Assembly (NCBI RefSeq): GCF_019343495.1
Contig: NZ_CP072549.1
Coordinates: 2,046,001 to 2,110,000 of the forward strand
From: Acinetobacter lwoffii
GTDB lineage: Bacteria; Pseudomonadota; Gammaproteobacteria; Pseudomonadales; Moraxellaceae
Reading direction: 5' to 3'
Length of the DNA: 64,000 bases
Under the pieces are notes generated by a model. It was not told the origin of the DNA. It saw nothing but the letters and a program-made list of their open reading frames with translations, and ran no database searches. Every line of letters begins with the position of its first letter. The stretch's first letter is position 1. The translations under genes were made by a program, and so were the position numbers. Shown here one piece after another: positions 38,771 to 47,352 of the stretch.

Positions 38771-39688
38771 ATGGCTGAATTTTCGATTATCGACACCTAT
38801 TTCAATCGCAAGAATGCCAATTCTGTCGATCTGGGCGTCGGTGACGATTCAGCCTTGCTCACCCCTCCTCCTCAGCAACAACTGGTCATCTGTGCCGACA
38901 CCCTGATTGCTGGACGCCATTTTCCAATGAATACCAATCCGCATGCGATTGGCTGGAAATCTGTGGCTGTCAATTTATCTGATATTGCCGCGATGGGCGC
39001 AACCCCGCACAGTATTTTACTCGCATTGAGCCTACCCCAAATTGATCATGACTGGCTAAAAGCTTTTAGTCAGGGTTTATATGATTGTTGCGATCAATTT
39101 GGTGTGAGCTTAATCGGTGGTGATACCACTCAAAGTCCTCATTTAACCCTGTCTGTCACAGCATTGGGCTGGGTGGATATTGGTCAAGCCATTCCACGCT
39201 CAGGTGCGAAACCCGGTGATCTGATCTGTGTCAGTGGAACTGTCGGTGATGCAGCTTTTGCACTCCAGCATCTTGGTCATCCACTGCAAAAACGTCTGGA
39301 CTATCCAACGCCACGTTGTCAGCTCGGTGCTGCCCTAAAAGGTCTGGCGCATAGCATGATTGACGTCTCGGATGGTTTGGCCCAAGATCTTGGACATATT
39401 CTCAAAGCCTCTCAAGTCGGTGCCAAGCTGCAACTTGAAAACCTGCCGATCAGTCCCACCCTGCATGCTTTAAACGATGAGCAAAAATGGCAATATGCCC
39501 TCGCTGGTGGCGACGATTACGAATTATGCTTTACAATAAGCCCGCAAAATTACGAAAAATTATTGCAAAAACAACTTGATGTTTCGATTAGTATGATCGG
39601 CACAATTCAGCAGCAACACGGCTTAACTTTTGAAAAAGATGGCGTAGATCATTCACTTCAATTTAATGGGTATCAACATTTTGCATAA
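38771..39688 (+). CDS. thiL: Thiamine-monophosphate kinase
   Basis: 305 residues of the AIR synthase-like fold: GVGDDSALL near the start, the metal-binding Asp cluster (CADTLIAGRHF, NLSDIAAMGATP), LIGGDTTQS and DVSDGLAQDL. It phosphorylates thiamine monophosphate to the active cofactor. The 3' end overlaps the likely pgpA start by 23 bases. Confidence 0.95.
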   Translation: MAEFSIIDTYFNRKNANSVDLGVGDDSALLTPPPQQQLVICADTLIAGRHFPMNTNPHAIGWKSVAVNLSDIAAMGATPHSILLALSLPQIDHDWLKAFSQGLYDCCDQFGVSLIGGDTTQSPHLTLSVTALGWVDIGQAIPRSGAKPGDLICVSGTVGDAAFALQHLGHPLQKRLDYPTPRCQLGAALKGLAHSMIDVSDGLAQDLGHILKASQVGAKLQLENLPISPTLHALNDEQKWQYALAGGDDYELCFTISPQNYEKLLQKQLDVSISMIGTIQQQHGLTFEKDGVDHSLQFNGYQHFA

Positions 39689-40187
39689 ACCTGCGATTAA
39701 TTTTAAAGCCATGTCATGGATCGACCGACTGATTGTCTTTAGTGGGGTTGGTTTTGGTTCTGGTCTGGCACCTAAAGCACCCGGTACCTTTGGTTCGGCC
39801 TTTGCACTTTTATTTATTCCTATTTGGCTGCATCTTGGTTTTCTAAACAGTGTTTTTGCCATTGCCATCATGTCCCTGGTTGGCATATATATCTGCGGGC
39901 ATACTGCTAGAGTCATGGGTGTACATGATGATGGCCGCATCGTCTGGGATGAATTTGCAGGACAATCCATCACATTTTTGCCCCTGATCTATTTAGGCCA
40001 GATGAACTGGTTATGGTTGCTCATCGGTTTTGCGCTATTCAGATTATTTGATATCTGGAAACCTTGGCCGATCCGTGTGATTGACCGACAGGTCGACGGT
40101 GGCTTCGGCATCATGCTGGATGACATTATTGCCGGCCTTTGGGCTGCTCTTTGTATTTTGCTTTATTTTTACTTCATCGTGGCATAA
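39666..40187 (+). CDS. pgpA: Phosphatidylglycerophosphatase A
   Basis: 173 residues with membrane helices and PgpA motifs: GFGSGLAPKAPGTFGS, the metal-binding IVWDEFAGQ, and FDIWKPWPI. It removes phosphate from phosphatidylglycerol phosphate in the inner membrane. The start at 39666, overlapping thiL, gives an N-terminal extension like that of E. coli PgpA; an ATG at 39711 is an alternative. Neither has a strong ribosome site, suggesting coupling to thiL. Confidence 0.92.
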   Translation: MGINILHKPAINFKAMSWIDRLIVFSGVGFGSGLAPKAPGTFGSAFALLFIPIWLHLGFLNSVFAIAIMSLVGIYICGHTARVMGVHDDGRIVWDEFAGQSITFLPLIYLGQMNWLWLLIGFALFRLFDIWKPWPIRVIDRQVDGGFGIMLDDIIAGLWAALCILLYFYFIVA

Positions 40188-40207
40188 GCCATATTTAGGA
40201 TTAGAAC

Positions 40208-41572
40208 ATGTCAACGACTGTTATTATTCTTGCTGCAGGTAAAGGAACGCGCATGCGCTCTAGCTTACCGAAAGTATTACAACCCCTTGCAGGACGTCCT
40301 TTACTGGGCCATGTCATTGAAACGGCAAAAAAATTAAACGCAGATAATATTATTACGATTTATGGTCACGGCGGTGATCGGGTTCAGACAGCATTTGCAC
40401 AAGAGGATATTAAATGGGTCGAACAGGCTGAACAGCTGGGTACCGGTCATGCCGTACAAATGACCTTGCCTGTCCTGCCACAAGACGGCGTCTCGCTGAT
40501 TCTTTCCGGCGATGTGCCGTGCATTAATCCTGTAACCTTACAAAAATTACTCGATGCCACTGCAGCAACCGGTATTGGTCTGGTGACGCTTACCCTGCCA
40601 GATGCCAATGGTTATGGTCGTATTGTGCGTGAACAGGGTCAGATCCAGGCCATTATTGAGCACAAGGATGCTTCCGAAGAGCAACGTCAGATTAAAGAAA
40701 TTAATACCGGTATTTATGCGGTCAGCAATGCCAAACTGCATCAATGGCTGCCAAGTTTAAGTAATGACAATGCTCAAGGTGAATATTACCTGACGGATAT
40801 CGTCGCGATAGCTTTGGCAGATGGTATGCAAGTTGCATCGGTAGAACCTGAGCAGGCTTTTGAAGTTGAAGGGGTAAATGACCGGGTGCAGCTCGCTGCT
40901 TTAGAGCGTCAGTTCCAGTCTTATCAAGCCAAACAGCTAATGCAGCAAGGTGTACATCTGATTGATCCAAGCCGCTTTGACTTGCGTGGTAATTTAACTG
41001 TCGGTCAGGATGTCCGCATTGATATCAATGTGATTATCGAAGGTGATTGCGAGCTGGGCGACAACGTTGAAATTGGCGCTGGCTGTATCATTAAGAATAG
41101 CAAGATTGCAGCTGGCACCAAGGTTCAACCATATAGCATTTTTGACAATGCTATCGTTGGTGAAGATACCCAGATTGGACCTTTTGCACGACTCCGTCCG
41201 GGTGCACAATTGGCCAATGAAGTGCATATCGGTAACTTTGTTGAAGTTAAAAATACCTCGATTGGTCTAGGCTCTAAAGCCAACCATTTTACCTATCTGG
41301 GTGATGCTGAAGTTGGTGCAGGCTCAAACATCGGTGCAGGGACTATTACCTGTAATTACGATGGTGCCAACAAATTTAAAACAATTATTGGTGATCAAGC
41401 CTTTATTGGCTCGAACAGTTCATTAGTGGCACCTGTGAGAATTGGTAACGGTGCTACAGTGGGTGCAGGCTCGACGATTACCCGTGATGTGGAAGACAAC
41501 AGTTTGGCAGTAGAGCGCTCTAAGCAATTTGCCAAAGAAAACTATCCACGTCCGCAAAAAATCAAGAAATAA
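40208..41572 (+). CDS. glmU: Bifunctional UDP-GlcNAc synthesis enzyme GlmU
   Basis: 454 residues. The N-terminal pyrophosphorylase has [17 protein letters not shown] and GDVPC; the C-terminal left-handed beta-helix acetyltransferase (about 250-450) has hexapeptide repeats and the catalytic His in [10 protein letters not shown]. It acetylates glucosamine-1-P and makes UDP-GlcNAc for peptidoglycan, LOS and capsule. glmS follows after 11 bases. Confidence 0.97.
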   Translation: MSTTVIILAAGKGTRMRSSLPKVLQPLAGRPLLGHVIETAKKLNADNIITIYGHGGDRVQTAFAQEDIKWVEQAEQLGTGHAVQMTLPVLPQDGVSLILSGDVPCINPVTLQKLLDATAATGIGLVTLTLPDANGYGRIVREQGQIQAIIEHKDASEEQRQIKEINTGIYAVSNAKLHQWLPSLSNDNAQGEYYLTDIVAIALADGMQVASVEPEQAFEVEGVNDRVQLAALERQFQSYQAKQLMQQGVHLIDPSRFDLRGNLTVGQDVRIDINVIIEGDCELGDNVEIGAGCIIKNSKIAAGTKVQPYSIFDNAIVGEDTQIGPFARLRPGAQLANEVHIGNFVEVKNTSIGLGSKANHFTYLGDAEVGAGSNIGAGTITCNYDGANKFKTIIGDQAFIGSNSSLVAPVRIGNGATVGAGSTITRDVEDNSLAVERSKQFAKENYPRPQKIKK

Positions 41573-41583
41573 GGGGAACAAAT

Positions 41584-43422
41584 ATGTGTGGTATCGTCGG
41601 TGGCATTGCGGAACGCAGCATTACCAATATTTTGATTGAAGGCTTAAAACGCTTGGAATATCGTGGCTATGATTCAGCAGGTTTAGCCCTGATCAACAAT
41701 CATCAGGTCTTACGTGAACGCCGTGTCGGCAAAGTTTCCAACCTTGAACAGGCGGTGAATGAATCACAGATTAGTGGTTCACTCGGTATTGCACATACAC
41801 GCTGGGCAACCCATGGCAAACCAACTGAAGAAAATGCCCATCCGCATATTTCTGAAAATGTGGCAGTAGTCCATAACGGAATTATCGAAAACTACCAAGA
41901 ACTCAAAGATGATCTTGAAGCTTTGGGCTATGTGTTTACCTCACAGACTGATACTGAAGTGGTGGCCCATCTGATCAATGATGCGCTGAAATCTACCTCG
42001 AGCCTGTTAGAAGCTGTACGCCAAGTGGTTCCGCAACTGAAAGGTGCCTATGCACTCGGTATCGTACATACGGATCATCCAGATGAACTGATTACCGTAC
42101 GTGAAGGTTCTCCGCTCGTCATTGGTGTCGGTATTGGTGAAAACTTTATCAGTTCTGACCAGTTGGCTCTGCTCCCGATTACCAACCGTTTTATTTATCT
42201 TGAAGAAGGTGATATTGCCCGTTTGACCCGCACCACCATTGAAGTCTTTGTCGATGGTCAACTTGTCGATCGTCCGGTCAAGGAACTGGATGCTGCCGTC
42301 AGCAATGCTTCTAAAGGTGAATACAAGCACTACATGCTCAAAGAAATTTATGAGCAGCCTGAAGCGATCAAACAGACCATTTCCCAAGCTTTAAATGGCA
42401 ATGACCTGCGTGAAGATTTTCTTGCCAGTGCGGAACAAGACTTTGCAAAAATCCAGCAAATCCAGATTATTGCCTGCGGTACCAGCTATCATGCCGGCAT
42501 GATTGCCAAATACTGGTTTGAACAGCTGATTGACCTGCCTTGCCAGGTCGAGATTGCCAGCGAGTTCCGTTATCGCACTCCGGTGATTGTGAATAACACG
42601 CTGTATGTGTGTATTTCCCAATCCGGTGAAACTGCCGACACTTTGGCTGCATTACGTGATACACAGAAACGTGCGGCTGCCAAAGGCCTCGACATCACCA
42701 CGATGACCATCTGTAACGTGGCGACCTCATCAATGGTACGCGAAACTCAGCATAGCCTGTTAACCCTGGCTGGCCCTGAAATTGGTGTGGCTTCAACCAA
42801 AGCCTTTACTACCCAGCTTGCTGCATTGATGCTGTTGGTACTCAAAATCGGTTCTGTGAAAAATACGATTTCTACAGCACAAATGACGGAGATCACCACA
42901 GAACTTTGGCATACGCCTAAAGTGATTCTGGATACATTACGTCATGATGATGAAATTTTACGTCTTTCAGAACTGTTTGTTGAAAAGCAGCATTGCCTAT
43001 TCCTGGGCCGTGGTACGCATTTCCCGATCGCTCTGGAAGGTGCACTCAAGCTGAAAGAAATCTCCTATATTCATGCGGAAGGTTATGCTGCAGGCGAACT
43101 AAAACACGGGCCATTGGCACTGGTTGACAATGACATGCCAGTAGTGATTCTGGCACCACAGGATGACATGCTGGATAAGCTCAAATCCAATATGGAAGAA
43201 GTTCAGGCGCGTGGTGGCGAGCTATTTGTGTTTGCTGATGAAAACAGCGGCATTAAAGCCAAAGAACGCCAGCATGTGGTACATATTCCGGCAGTCAATG
43301 CAGTACTGGCACCGATTGTGTATAGCATCCCGGTGCAGTTATTGTCTTATCATGTGGCTGTATTACGTGGTACGGATGTAGATCAGCCACGTAACCTGGC
43401 AAAATCGGTCACCGTAGAATAA
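41584..43422 (+). CDS. glmS: Glutamine-fructose-6-phosphate aminotransferase GlmS
   Basis: 612 residues, starting MCGIVGG with the catalytic Cys as the first residue after Met removal. A glutamine amidotransferase domain (1-240) is followed by two SIS sugar isomerase domains with ISQSGETADT. It makes glucosamine-6-P, the entry to amino sugars. The last codons (GTDVDQPRNLAKSVTVE) match the sequence recognised by TnsD, and a Tn7-like element starts 22 bp after the stop, leaving the gene whole. Confidence 0.97.
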   Translation: MCGIVGGIAERSITNILIEGLKRLEYRGYDSAGLALINNHQVLRERRVGKVSNLEQAVNESQISGSLGIAHTRWATHGKPTEENAHPHISENVAVVHNGIIENYQELKDDLEALGYVFTSQTDTEVVAHLINDALKSTSSLLEAVRQVVPQLKGAYALGIVHTDHPDELITVREGSPLVIGVGIGENFISSDQLALLPITNRFIYLEEGDIARLTRTTIEVFVDGQLVDRPVKELDAAVSNASKGEYKHYMLKEIYEQPEAIKQTISQALNGNDLREDFLASAEQDFAKIQQIQIIACGTSYHAGMIAKYWFEQLIDLPCQVEIASEFRYRTPVIVNNTLYVCISQSGETADTLAALRDTQKRAAAKGLDITTMTICNVATSSMVRETQHSLLTLAGPEIGVASTKAFTTQLAALMLLVLKIGSVKNTISTAQMTEITTELWHTPKVILDTLRHDDEILRLSELFVEKQHCLFLGRGTHFPIALEGALKLKEISYIHAEGYAAGELKHGPLALVDNDMPVVILAPQDDMLDKLKSNMEEVQARGGELFVFADENSGIKAKERQHVVHIPAVNAVLAPIVYSIPVQLLSYHVAVLRGTDVDQPRNLAKSVTVE

Positions 43423-43443
43423 TTAAAATTGAATCAAGGCTGG
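43371..43443 (+). other. attTn7: attTn7 site (TnsD target and insertion point)
   Basis: The last codons of glmS form the usual TnsD recognition region. The proposed element terminus TGTTGTATTCG starts at 43444, so the five bases before it (GCTGG, 43439-43443) would be one copy of the target duplication. The second copy was not found in this window next to an ACA end. Confidence 0.65.
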
Positions 43444-43510
43444 TGTTGTATTCGTATAATTGAGTTTGTATCAAATAATTAAGTTTAGATTTAATTATTT
43501 AAGTTTGTAT
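43444..43510 (+). repeat. Right-end-type TnsB-site array next to glmS
   Basis: After the terminus TGTTGTATTCG come three related 15-mers: TAATTGAGTTTGTAT (43457), TAATTAAGTTTAGAT (43476) and TATTTAAGTTTGTAT (43496). They are in the same orientation and 19-20 bp apart. Close-packed repeats of this spacing are what the Tn7 right end has. Confidence 0.7.
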
Positions 43511-43538
43511 ATTAATGAAGTAAACGAACAAAACCCTA

Positions 43539-43581
43539 CCCTGTAGACCTAGTGATTCTTCACCAAGTCTACAGGGTTTTT
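43539..43581 (+). terminator. Rho-independent terminator downstream of glmS
   Basis: A 10-bp perfect stem, CCCTGTAGAC (43539-43548) / GTCTACAGGG (43567-43576), is followed by TTTTT. It lies inside the proposed element end and may now terminate glmS transcription. Confidence 0.85.
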
Positions 43582-43781
43582 AATATAATTAAATTCAAAT
43601 TAGAATCACACCAGAAATATAAAATTATTACTAATATATTCAACAATATAGATATATAAAAATCTTACCCTAGATTCAAAAAGCATCCCTTTTTGACCTC
43701 ACCTTGAAAACATTTCATTTTTATTTAAAGTATGATTCGCCTTTCTGAGCAAGAATTCGTATTTTAAAGTGGAAGAATCTA

Positions 43782-43907
43782 ATACAAACTTAATTTCACC
43801 TAAAACTCAGGATACCGAATTTTAATACAAACTTAATTTTAAAATTAAAATACAAAGAACAATAAATGTCAATAACTTAAGGCAAAAAATAAAACAAACT
43901 TAATTAA
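43782..43907 (-). repeat. Left-end-type TnsB-site array (inverted, dispersed)
   Basis: ATACAAACTTAATTT occurs exactly at 43782-43796 and 43825-43839, with a weaker copy AAACAAACTTAATTA near 43892-43906. They are inverted relative to the array at 43457 and widely spaced, as in the Tn7 left end. No clean terminus (ACA plus duplication) follows. Confidence 0.6.
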
Positions 43908-44016
43908 ATTCCCATAATTAGGCGCAATATTTGGTCATAAAGCAAAATAAGGGATAAGGAGCTATGTGCAAATTCTGAATAAGTATACTAGCTACTCCTG
44001 TTACTAGCAGCCCACC

Positions 44017-44496
44017 TTATTTAAAATTAGGTATTTCATTCACTGGATATATTAATGTTAATGGATTTGATGTTAATGAGATAAAGTCAAAACGCTGATA
44101 AAACTCTATGGCTTTTTGATCTTTTGCATGTATTACAACAAAATTAACACCAATAATTTGAGCAACTTTTGAAACTTGTTTAAGAGCCTGAGCTAAAAGT
44201 ACTTTTACAATTTCTCGCCCTGCGCTGCTTGATCAACGGCAAAGCGTCCCACAACCACACAAGGTAATGGATAATGAGGTAATCGTTTAGTGAGAATAGC
44301 ATCAAATCCTATAGAGGTACTTGATAGACAATAAAATCCTCTCACCTACTGTGTATCATCAATAGTAACATAGGTTTTACTTGTTCCTGATTTCTGATGT
44401 TGGGATGCGTATTGTTTTATGAATTTATTTAAATCATCTTGCCCACAATTAAATGATTTTTTTCTGATGATGGTCTTGTAAAACCTCAATTTTCAT
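44017..44496 (-). pseudogene. GNAT toxin (TacT-like), broken
   Basis: Starting at the ATG at 44496, which overlaps the antitoxin stop, three frames must be joined. They give FNCGQDDLNKFI, YASQHQKSGTSKTYVTIDD, then an in-frame TAG, then RLPHYPLPCVVVGRFAVDQ, and after a further frameshift VKVLLAQALKQVSK and AIEFYQRFDF. The order and motifs are those of GNAT acetyltransferase toxins that block aminoacyl-tRNA. At least two frameshifts and one stop make it inactive. Confidence 0.8.
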
Positions 44497-44752
44497 CCAA
44501 TAAACTCATTAATTTTTTCATCTCATCATTTGCAGGGCGTGGATTTTCAAGGAAATTCATTAACATATCACGATCAGCATTATTTACTTTTAACTCGTGA
44601 TGAGATTTAAGTAATTCTTTTGCTCGTTCAAATGAGGATTGGATCATCAAGGAACTCACACTAAGACCCAATAAATTCGCAGCTTGCTCAATTACATTCT
44701 TTGCATCTACAGTTGAACGAACATTGATTCGTTCTGTTGCTAAGTTAGCCAT
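44486..44752 (-). CDS. DUF1778 (TacA-like) antitoxin
   Basis: 88 residues from the ATG at 44752, which has a GTGGGA ribosome site; an upstream ATG at 44788 is unlikely. The N-terminal ATERINVRSTVDAKNVIEQAA is a ribbon-helix-helix DNA-binding domain, and the C-terminal part would wrap the toxin. It is the first gene of a TacAT-like pair whose toxin has decayed, so it is an orphan antitoxin and probable autorepressor. It lies inside the Tn7-like element. Confidence 0.82.
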   Translation of the reverse strand: MANLATERINVRSTVDAKNVIEQAANLLGLSVSSLMIQSSFERAKELLKSHHELKVNNADRDMLMNFLENPRPANDEMKKLMSLLDEN

Positions 44753-44762
44753 ATTTCCCACC

Positions 44763-44791
44763 AACTTGTGCATCAATATGATGTACAAGTT
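44763..44791. promoter_or_regulatory. Palindromic operator of the antitoxin gene
   Basis: AACTTGTGCATC and GATGTACAAGTT, separated by AATAT, form a 12-bp inverted repeat with one mismatch, 11 bp upstream of the antitoxin start. This is the expected place for autorepression by a ribbon-helix-helix antitoxin. Confidence 0.65.
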
Positions 44792-45183
44792 ATAGCAGAT
44801 TAAGGCAGTACTTTAAGATTCAAATTTGCATATTTTGTTTTATTAAAATATTTGGAATAGAAAATAAGCATTTTACTATGAACCAGAATGAATGGTCGGG
44901 TTTGAGTCTGAATATGCAGTTGGTTTACATAAAAATATGCAACGATGTTTACTAAGATGTAATTTGAATACTTTTGCCTATCCTAAACGTTTTTTAAACT
45001 CAGCAATTGAGTGCTAAAATACCCGATAAATTATTAAGCTACTGAATTTAATAAATAATTAAATAAAAATTATAAAATTTTGTTTGTATATAAATATATT
45101 TAAGTTTGTATATTTCTGCCAAATACAAAATTATCTTCTTTGAGATATGATGAATTATCAACCAAAATTCATAGGTCTTCTGT
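44792..45183. other. AT-rich region before tnsA
   Basis: 392 bp with no gene. It contains the TnsB-site-like repeats at 45075-45111 and must hold the tnsA promoter. No transposon terminus (TGT plus duplication) could be placed with confidence. Confidence 0.45.
45075..45111 (+). repeat. TnsB-site-like pair directly before tnsA
   Basis: Copies of the right-end repeat end at 45089 (core TTTTGTTTGTAT) and at 45111 (TATTTAAGTTTGTAT, identical to the third repeat near glmS). They are 22 bp apart in the same orientation and 73 bp before tnsA. They may form a true right end or an operator for TnsB autorepression. Confidence 0.6.
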
Positions 45184-45987
45184 ATGACAAAAATTATAAA
45201 AAACTATGAGGAATTAGTAAAAGAAGGATATGGCCAAGGCCATGGACGAGATTATAAACCTTGCAAAACTGTTCATAACTTCAGTTCAATTGGTCGCTCT
45301 CATAGAGTACAAGGTCGTGTGAGTAAACGTCTTCACCACTTGTTTTCTGATCTAGAGTTATCCACCTTTTTGCTGCTTGACTGGAATCAGAACGTTACAG
45401 ATATTCGTGAACATTATCCTTTGGATATCTATGATCTTAACTCCATCTGTTCTCGTTACCGGATGAAAAAGGTATCGGTTGATTATCTACCTTTTACCCT
45501 ATCTTCAGATTTTTTAGTTGATTTTGGTAAGTTTTCTATAGCCCTCGACACTCTTTATAGCAAGGATTTGAATAAAGCTCATATTATTGAGTCTTTAGAA
45601 ATTAAACGTCGTTACTGGGAAGAAGAGCACAATACGCCATTCAAGCTGATTACCGAAAAGGATATTCCTGCTACGGTACTAGAGAACATTAAATGGCTGT
45701 ATGTAGAAAAAAATAATCTTGAAATAACAAATCATATGATTGATCAAGCAATTTATTTTATGGAAGAAATTAGCCAGTATCCTCAAAGCTCATTGATCTC
45801 TTTCTGCAAGCATACTGACCAAACTCAAAAAAGGGGTATCGGAACGACGCTCGCATTGTTTAGAAAACTATTTGCCCTGCGAATACTGCAATTTAATCTA
45901 GAAATTTCGTACTTGGAGCTTAAACTCTCTGATATTCATGCAAGTAACTTGCTCCAGAACGAGAATACAGTCCATGCAACTAATTAA
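45184..45987 (+). CDS. tnsA: Tn7-like transposase subunit TnsA
   Basis: 267 residues, close to Tn7 TnsA (273), with shared GQGHGRDYKP, GRSHR, HHLFSDLELS and LEIKRRYW. TnsA cuts the 5' ends of the element so that it is excised rather than copied. Glu58 and Asp109 match catalytic Glu63 and Asp114 of Tn7. However, the Gln130/Lys132 pair of Tn7 (AIQVK) aligns with Ala120/Asp122 (SIALD), so the nuclease site looks incomplete. The stop overlaps the tnsB start by 14 bp. Confidence 0.9.
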   Translation: MTKIIKNYEELVKEGYGQGHGRDYKPCKTVHNFSSIGRSHRVQGRVSKRLHHLFSDLELSTFLLLDWNQNVTDIREHYPLDIYDLNSICSRYRMKKVSVDYLPFTLSSDFLVDFGKFSIALDTLYSKDLNKAHIIESLEIKRRYWEEEHNTPFKLITEKDIPATVLENIKWLYVEKNNLEITNHMIDQAIYFMEEISQYPQSSLISFCKHTDQTQKRGIGTTLALFRKLFALRILQFNLEISYLELKLSDIHASNLLQNENTVHATN

Positions 45988-46246
45988 TTCAGTTTACATC
46001 TTGAATTCAACACAATACCGGATACTCAAATTCTTACCGCAGTATACCGTATGGATTGCGATTGATAATAAAAATGCTTTTCCTGAACTCATTTTATCCA
46101 AGGAACTTCAAACTCTCTCAGATGATCAAAGCCTAATACCAGCACAAGATCCTTATGAACACTTAAAACGATTAAACTTGAGTGAGGATTCTATTCAACT
46201 CAAAAAAAGAGATGAAAACTTTTTTATTATTCAAGATTTAATTAAT
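45974..46246 (+). pseudogene. tnsB: Transposase TnsB, 5' part (interrupted by IS)
   Basis: 91 codons from the ATG at 45974, overlapping tnsA as in Tn7. The peptide (MQLINSVYILNSTQYRILKF, later DPYEHLKRLNL, LKKRDENFF) matches the N-terminus of TnsB. The IS begins at 46247 and brings a stop codon at once. Removing the IS and one TTAAT copy restores the frame exactly. Confidence 0.88.
46242..46246. repeat. Target-site duplication, left copy
   Basis: TTAAT directly before the IS; the second copy is at 47348-47352. Confidence 0.85.
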
Positions 46247-47347
46247 TAGGACTTACGCACTATTATTTATAGATTCTCTGTGGTAGCAGATGATTTTTAT
46301 CGAGAATAAAGTCATCAATGAAGTTTTTGATAACTGGTCTAAATAATTTCTTCTGCCAACGATATACATTTTCAAAGATCCGCTCAAACTGGTTCTTTTG
46401 TATCTCAACGTAGGCCATCAAGGCTGAAAAAATATGATTCAAAATCAGTTTAGATCGTCTTACTTGAAACTTTTCAATATGACAAACCTGTTTAATCACC
46501 CGGTGATATTGCTCTATTTTCCAATGACTTGAATGCAATTCATGAAAACCCTCAAAGGACAATAAATCATCTTCATCTTGATGCACAATATAAAACCTCT
46601 GCTGTTCTTTTAACTGAGTCTTAAATAATTGTACAAAGCCAAAATCTTTGAGCCAGACCACTTGACCCTGATGGAAATCTGGCAATAAACGCAGTTGAAA
46701 CCATTGTCCTTTTTCTGGGGAAACCTTACGGTTACAGTCGATACCAAACATAAATCGAATACCATATTTTCTTATGGTTTTTAGATTTCCAGTCGATGAA
46801 TACCAACTATCACCTGTAATAAATTGAATCTTTGCACCCCAACTGAGTACTTCACTTAACATATCCATAAAGTAATCATTCTTGGTTTTACTTTCAGATT
46901 TGTCATAAATTCGGAAATTAATTGGAATATTTTGACCATTTTGATCTGTCGCATACAAGGTAATGAGATTAATACCCTTGACGGATCGATGGTGTTTGCC
47001 TGACCAAAAATAGCTAACCAAGTCCATATGTTGACTATATGGTTTATCTAAAACAGTATCATCAATGCTGACTATAAGTTTATTATTATCAATATGTTGA
47101 ATTGATTCTTGATATAGGTCGTGAGGTGTGTAGTCTTCACGCTCTAGAAAGCGATTTACACTATCATGCGAGATATTATAAGTCTCGGCAAGTTGTGTGC
47201 AGCTAATAGAGTTCGGTTCTGTCATGAGAAAGCCCATATAAATGGGTAATGTACAAGTTGCTGTAGAAGCATGTTTAATTCGTCTGATCACAGATACTTT
47301 ATAAAGTATTTTAATACTTTTTTGAATCCGTCAATGCGTAAGTCCTA
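46247..47347 (-). mobile_element. ISAba11-like insertion sequence (IS701 family)
   Basis: Exactly 1101 bp with perfect 13-bp terminal inverted repeats (TAGGACTTACGCA and its complement) and a 5-bp TTAAT duplication. These values match what I remember of ISAba11 from A. baumannii; identity needs an ISfinder comparison. It contains one transposase gene in the minus direction and splits tnsB. Confidence 0.85.
46263..47291 (-). CDS. IS701-family DDE transposase
   Basis: 342 residues filling the IS. DDE residues are visible as VSIDDTVLDKPY (first Asp), FITGDSWYSS (second Asp) and HWKIEQYHRVIKQ (Glu within the Y-x2-R-x3-E-like C1 motif). The reading frame is whole and the IS has matching ends, so the element may still be mobile. 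Confidence 0.88.
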   Translation of the reverse strand: MIRRIKHASTATCTLPIYMGFLMTEPNSISCTQLAETYNISHDSVNRFLEREDYTPHDLYQESIQHIDNNKLIVSIDDTVLDKPYSQHMDLVSYFWSGKHHRSVKGINLITLYATDQNGQNIPINFRIYDKSESKTKNDYFMDMLSEVLSWGAKIQFITGDSWYSSTGNLKTIRKYGIRFMFGIDCNRKVSPEKGQWFQLRLLPDFHQGQVVWLKDFGFVQLFKTQLKEQQRFYIVHQDEDDLLSFEGFHELHSSHWKIEQYHRVIKQVCHIEKFQVRRSKLILNHIFSALMAYVEIQKNQFERIFENVYRWQKKLFRPVIKNFIDDFILDKNHLLPQRIYK

Positions 47348-47352
47348 TTAAT
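47348..47352. repeat. Target-site duplication, right copy
   Basis: TTAAT directly after the IS, matching 46242-46246. Confidence 0.85.

Noticed and set aside
43620..43760. Additional gene between glmS and the toxin remnant
   Set aside because: No frame of useful length; very AT-rich sequence between repeat arrays.
45938..46249. 103-residue frame as a separate small gene between tnsA and the IS
   Set aside because: From the second Met on it is the TnsB N-terminus; the first 12 codons lie inside tnsA, and the stop belongs to the IS edge.
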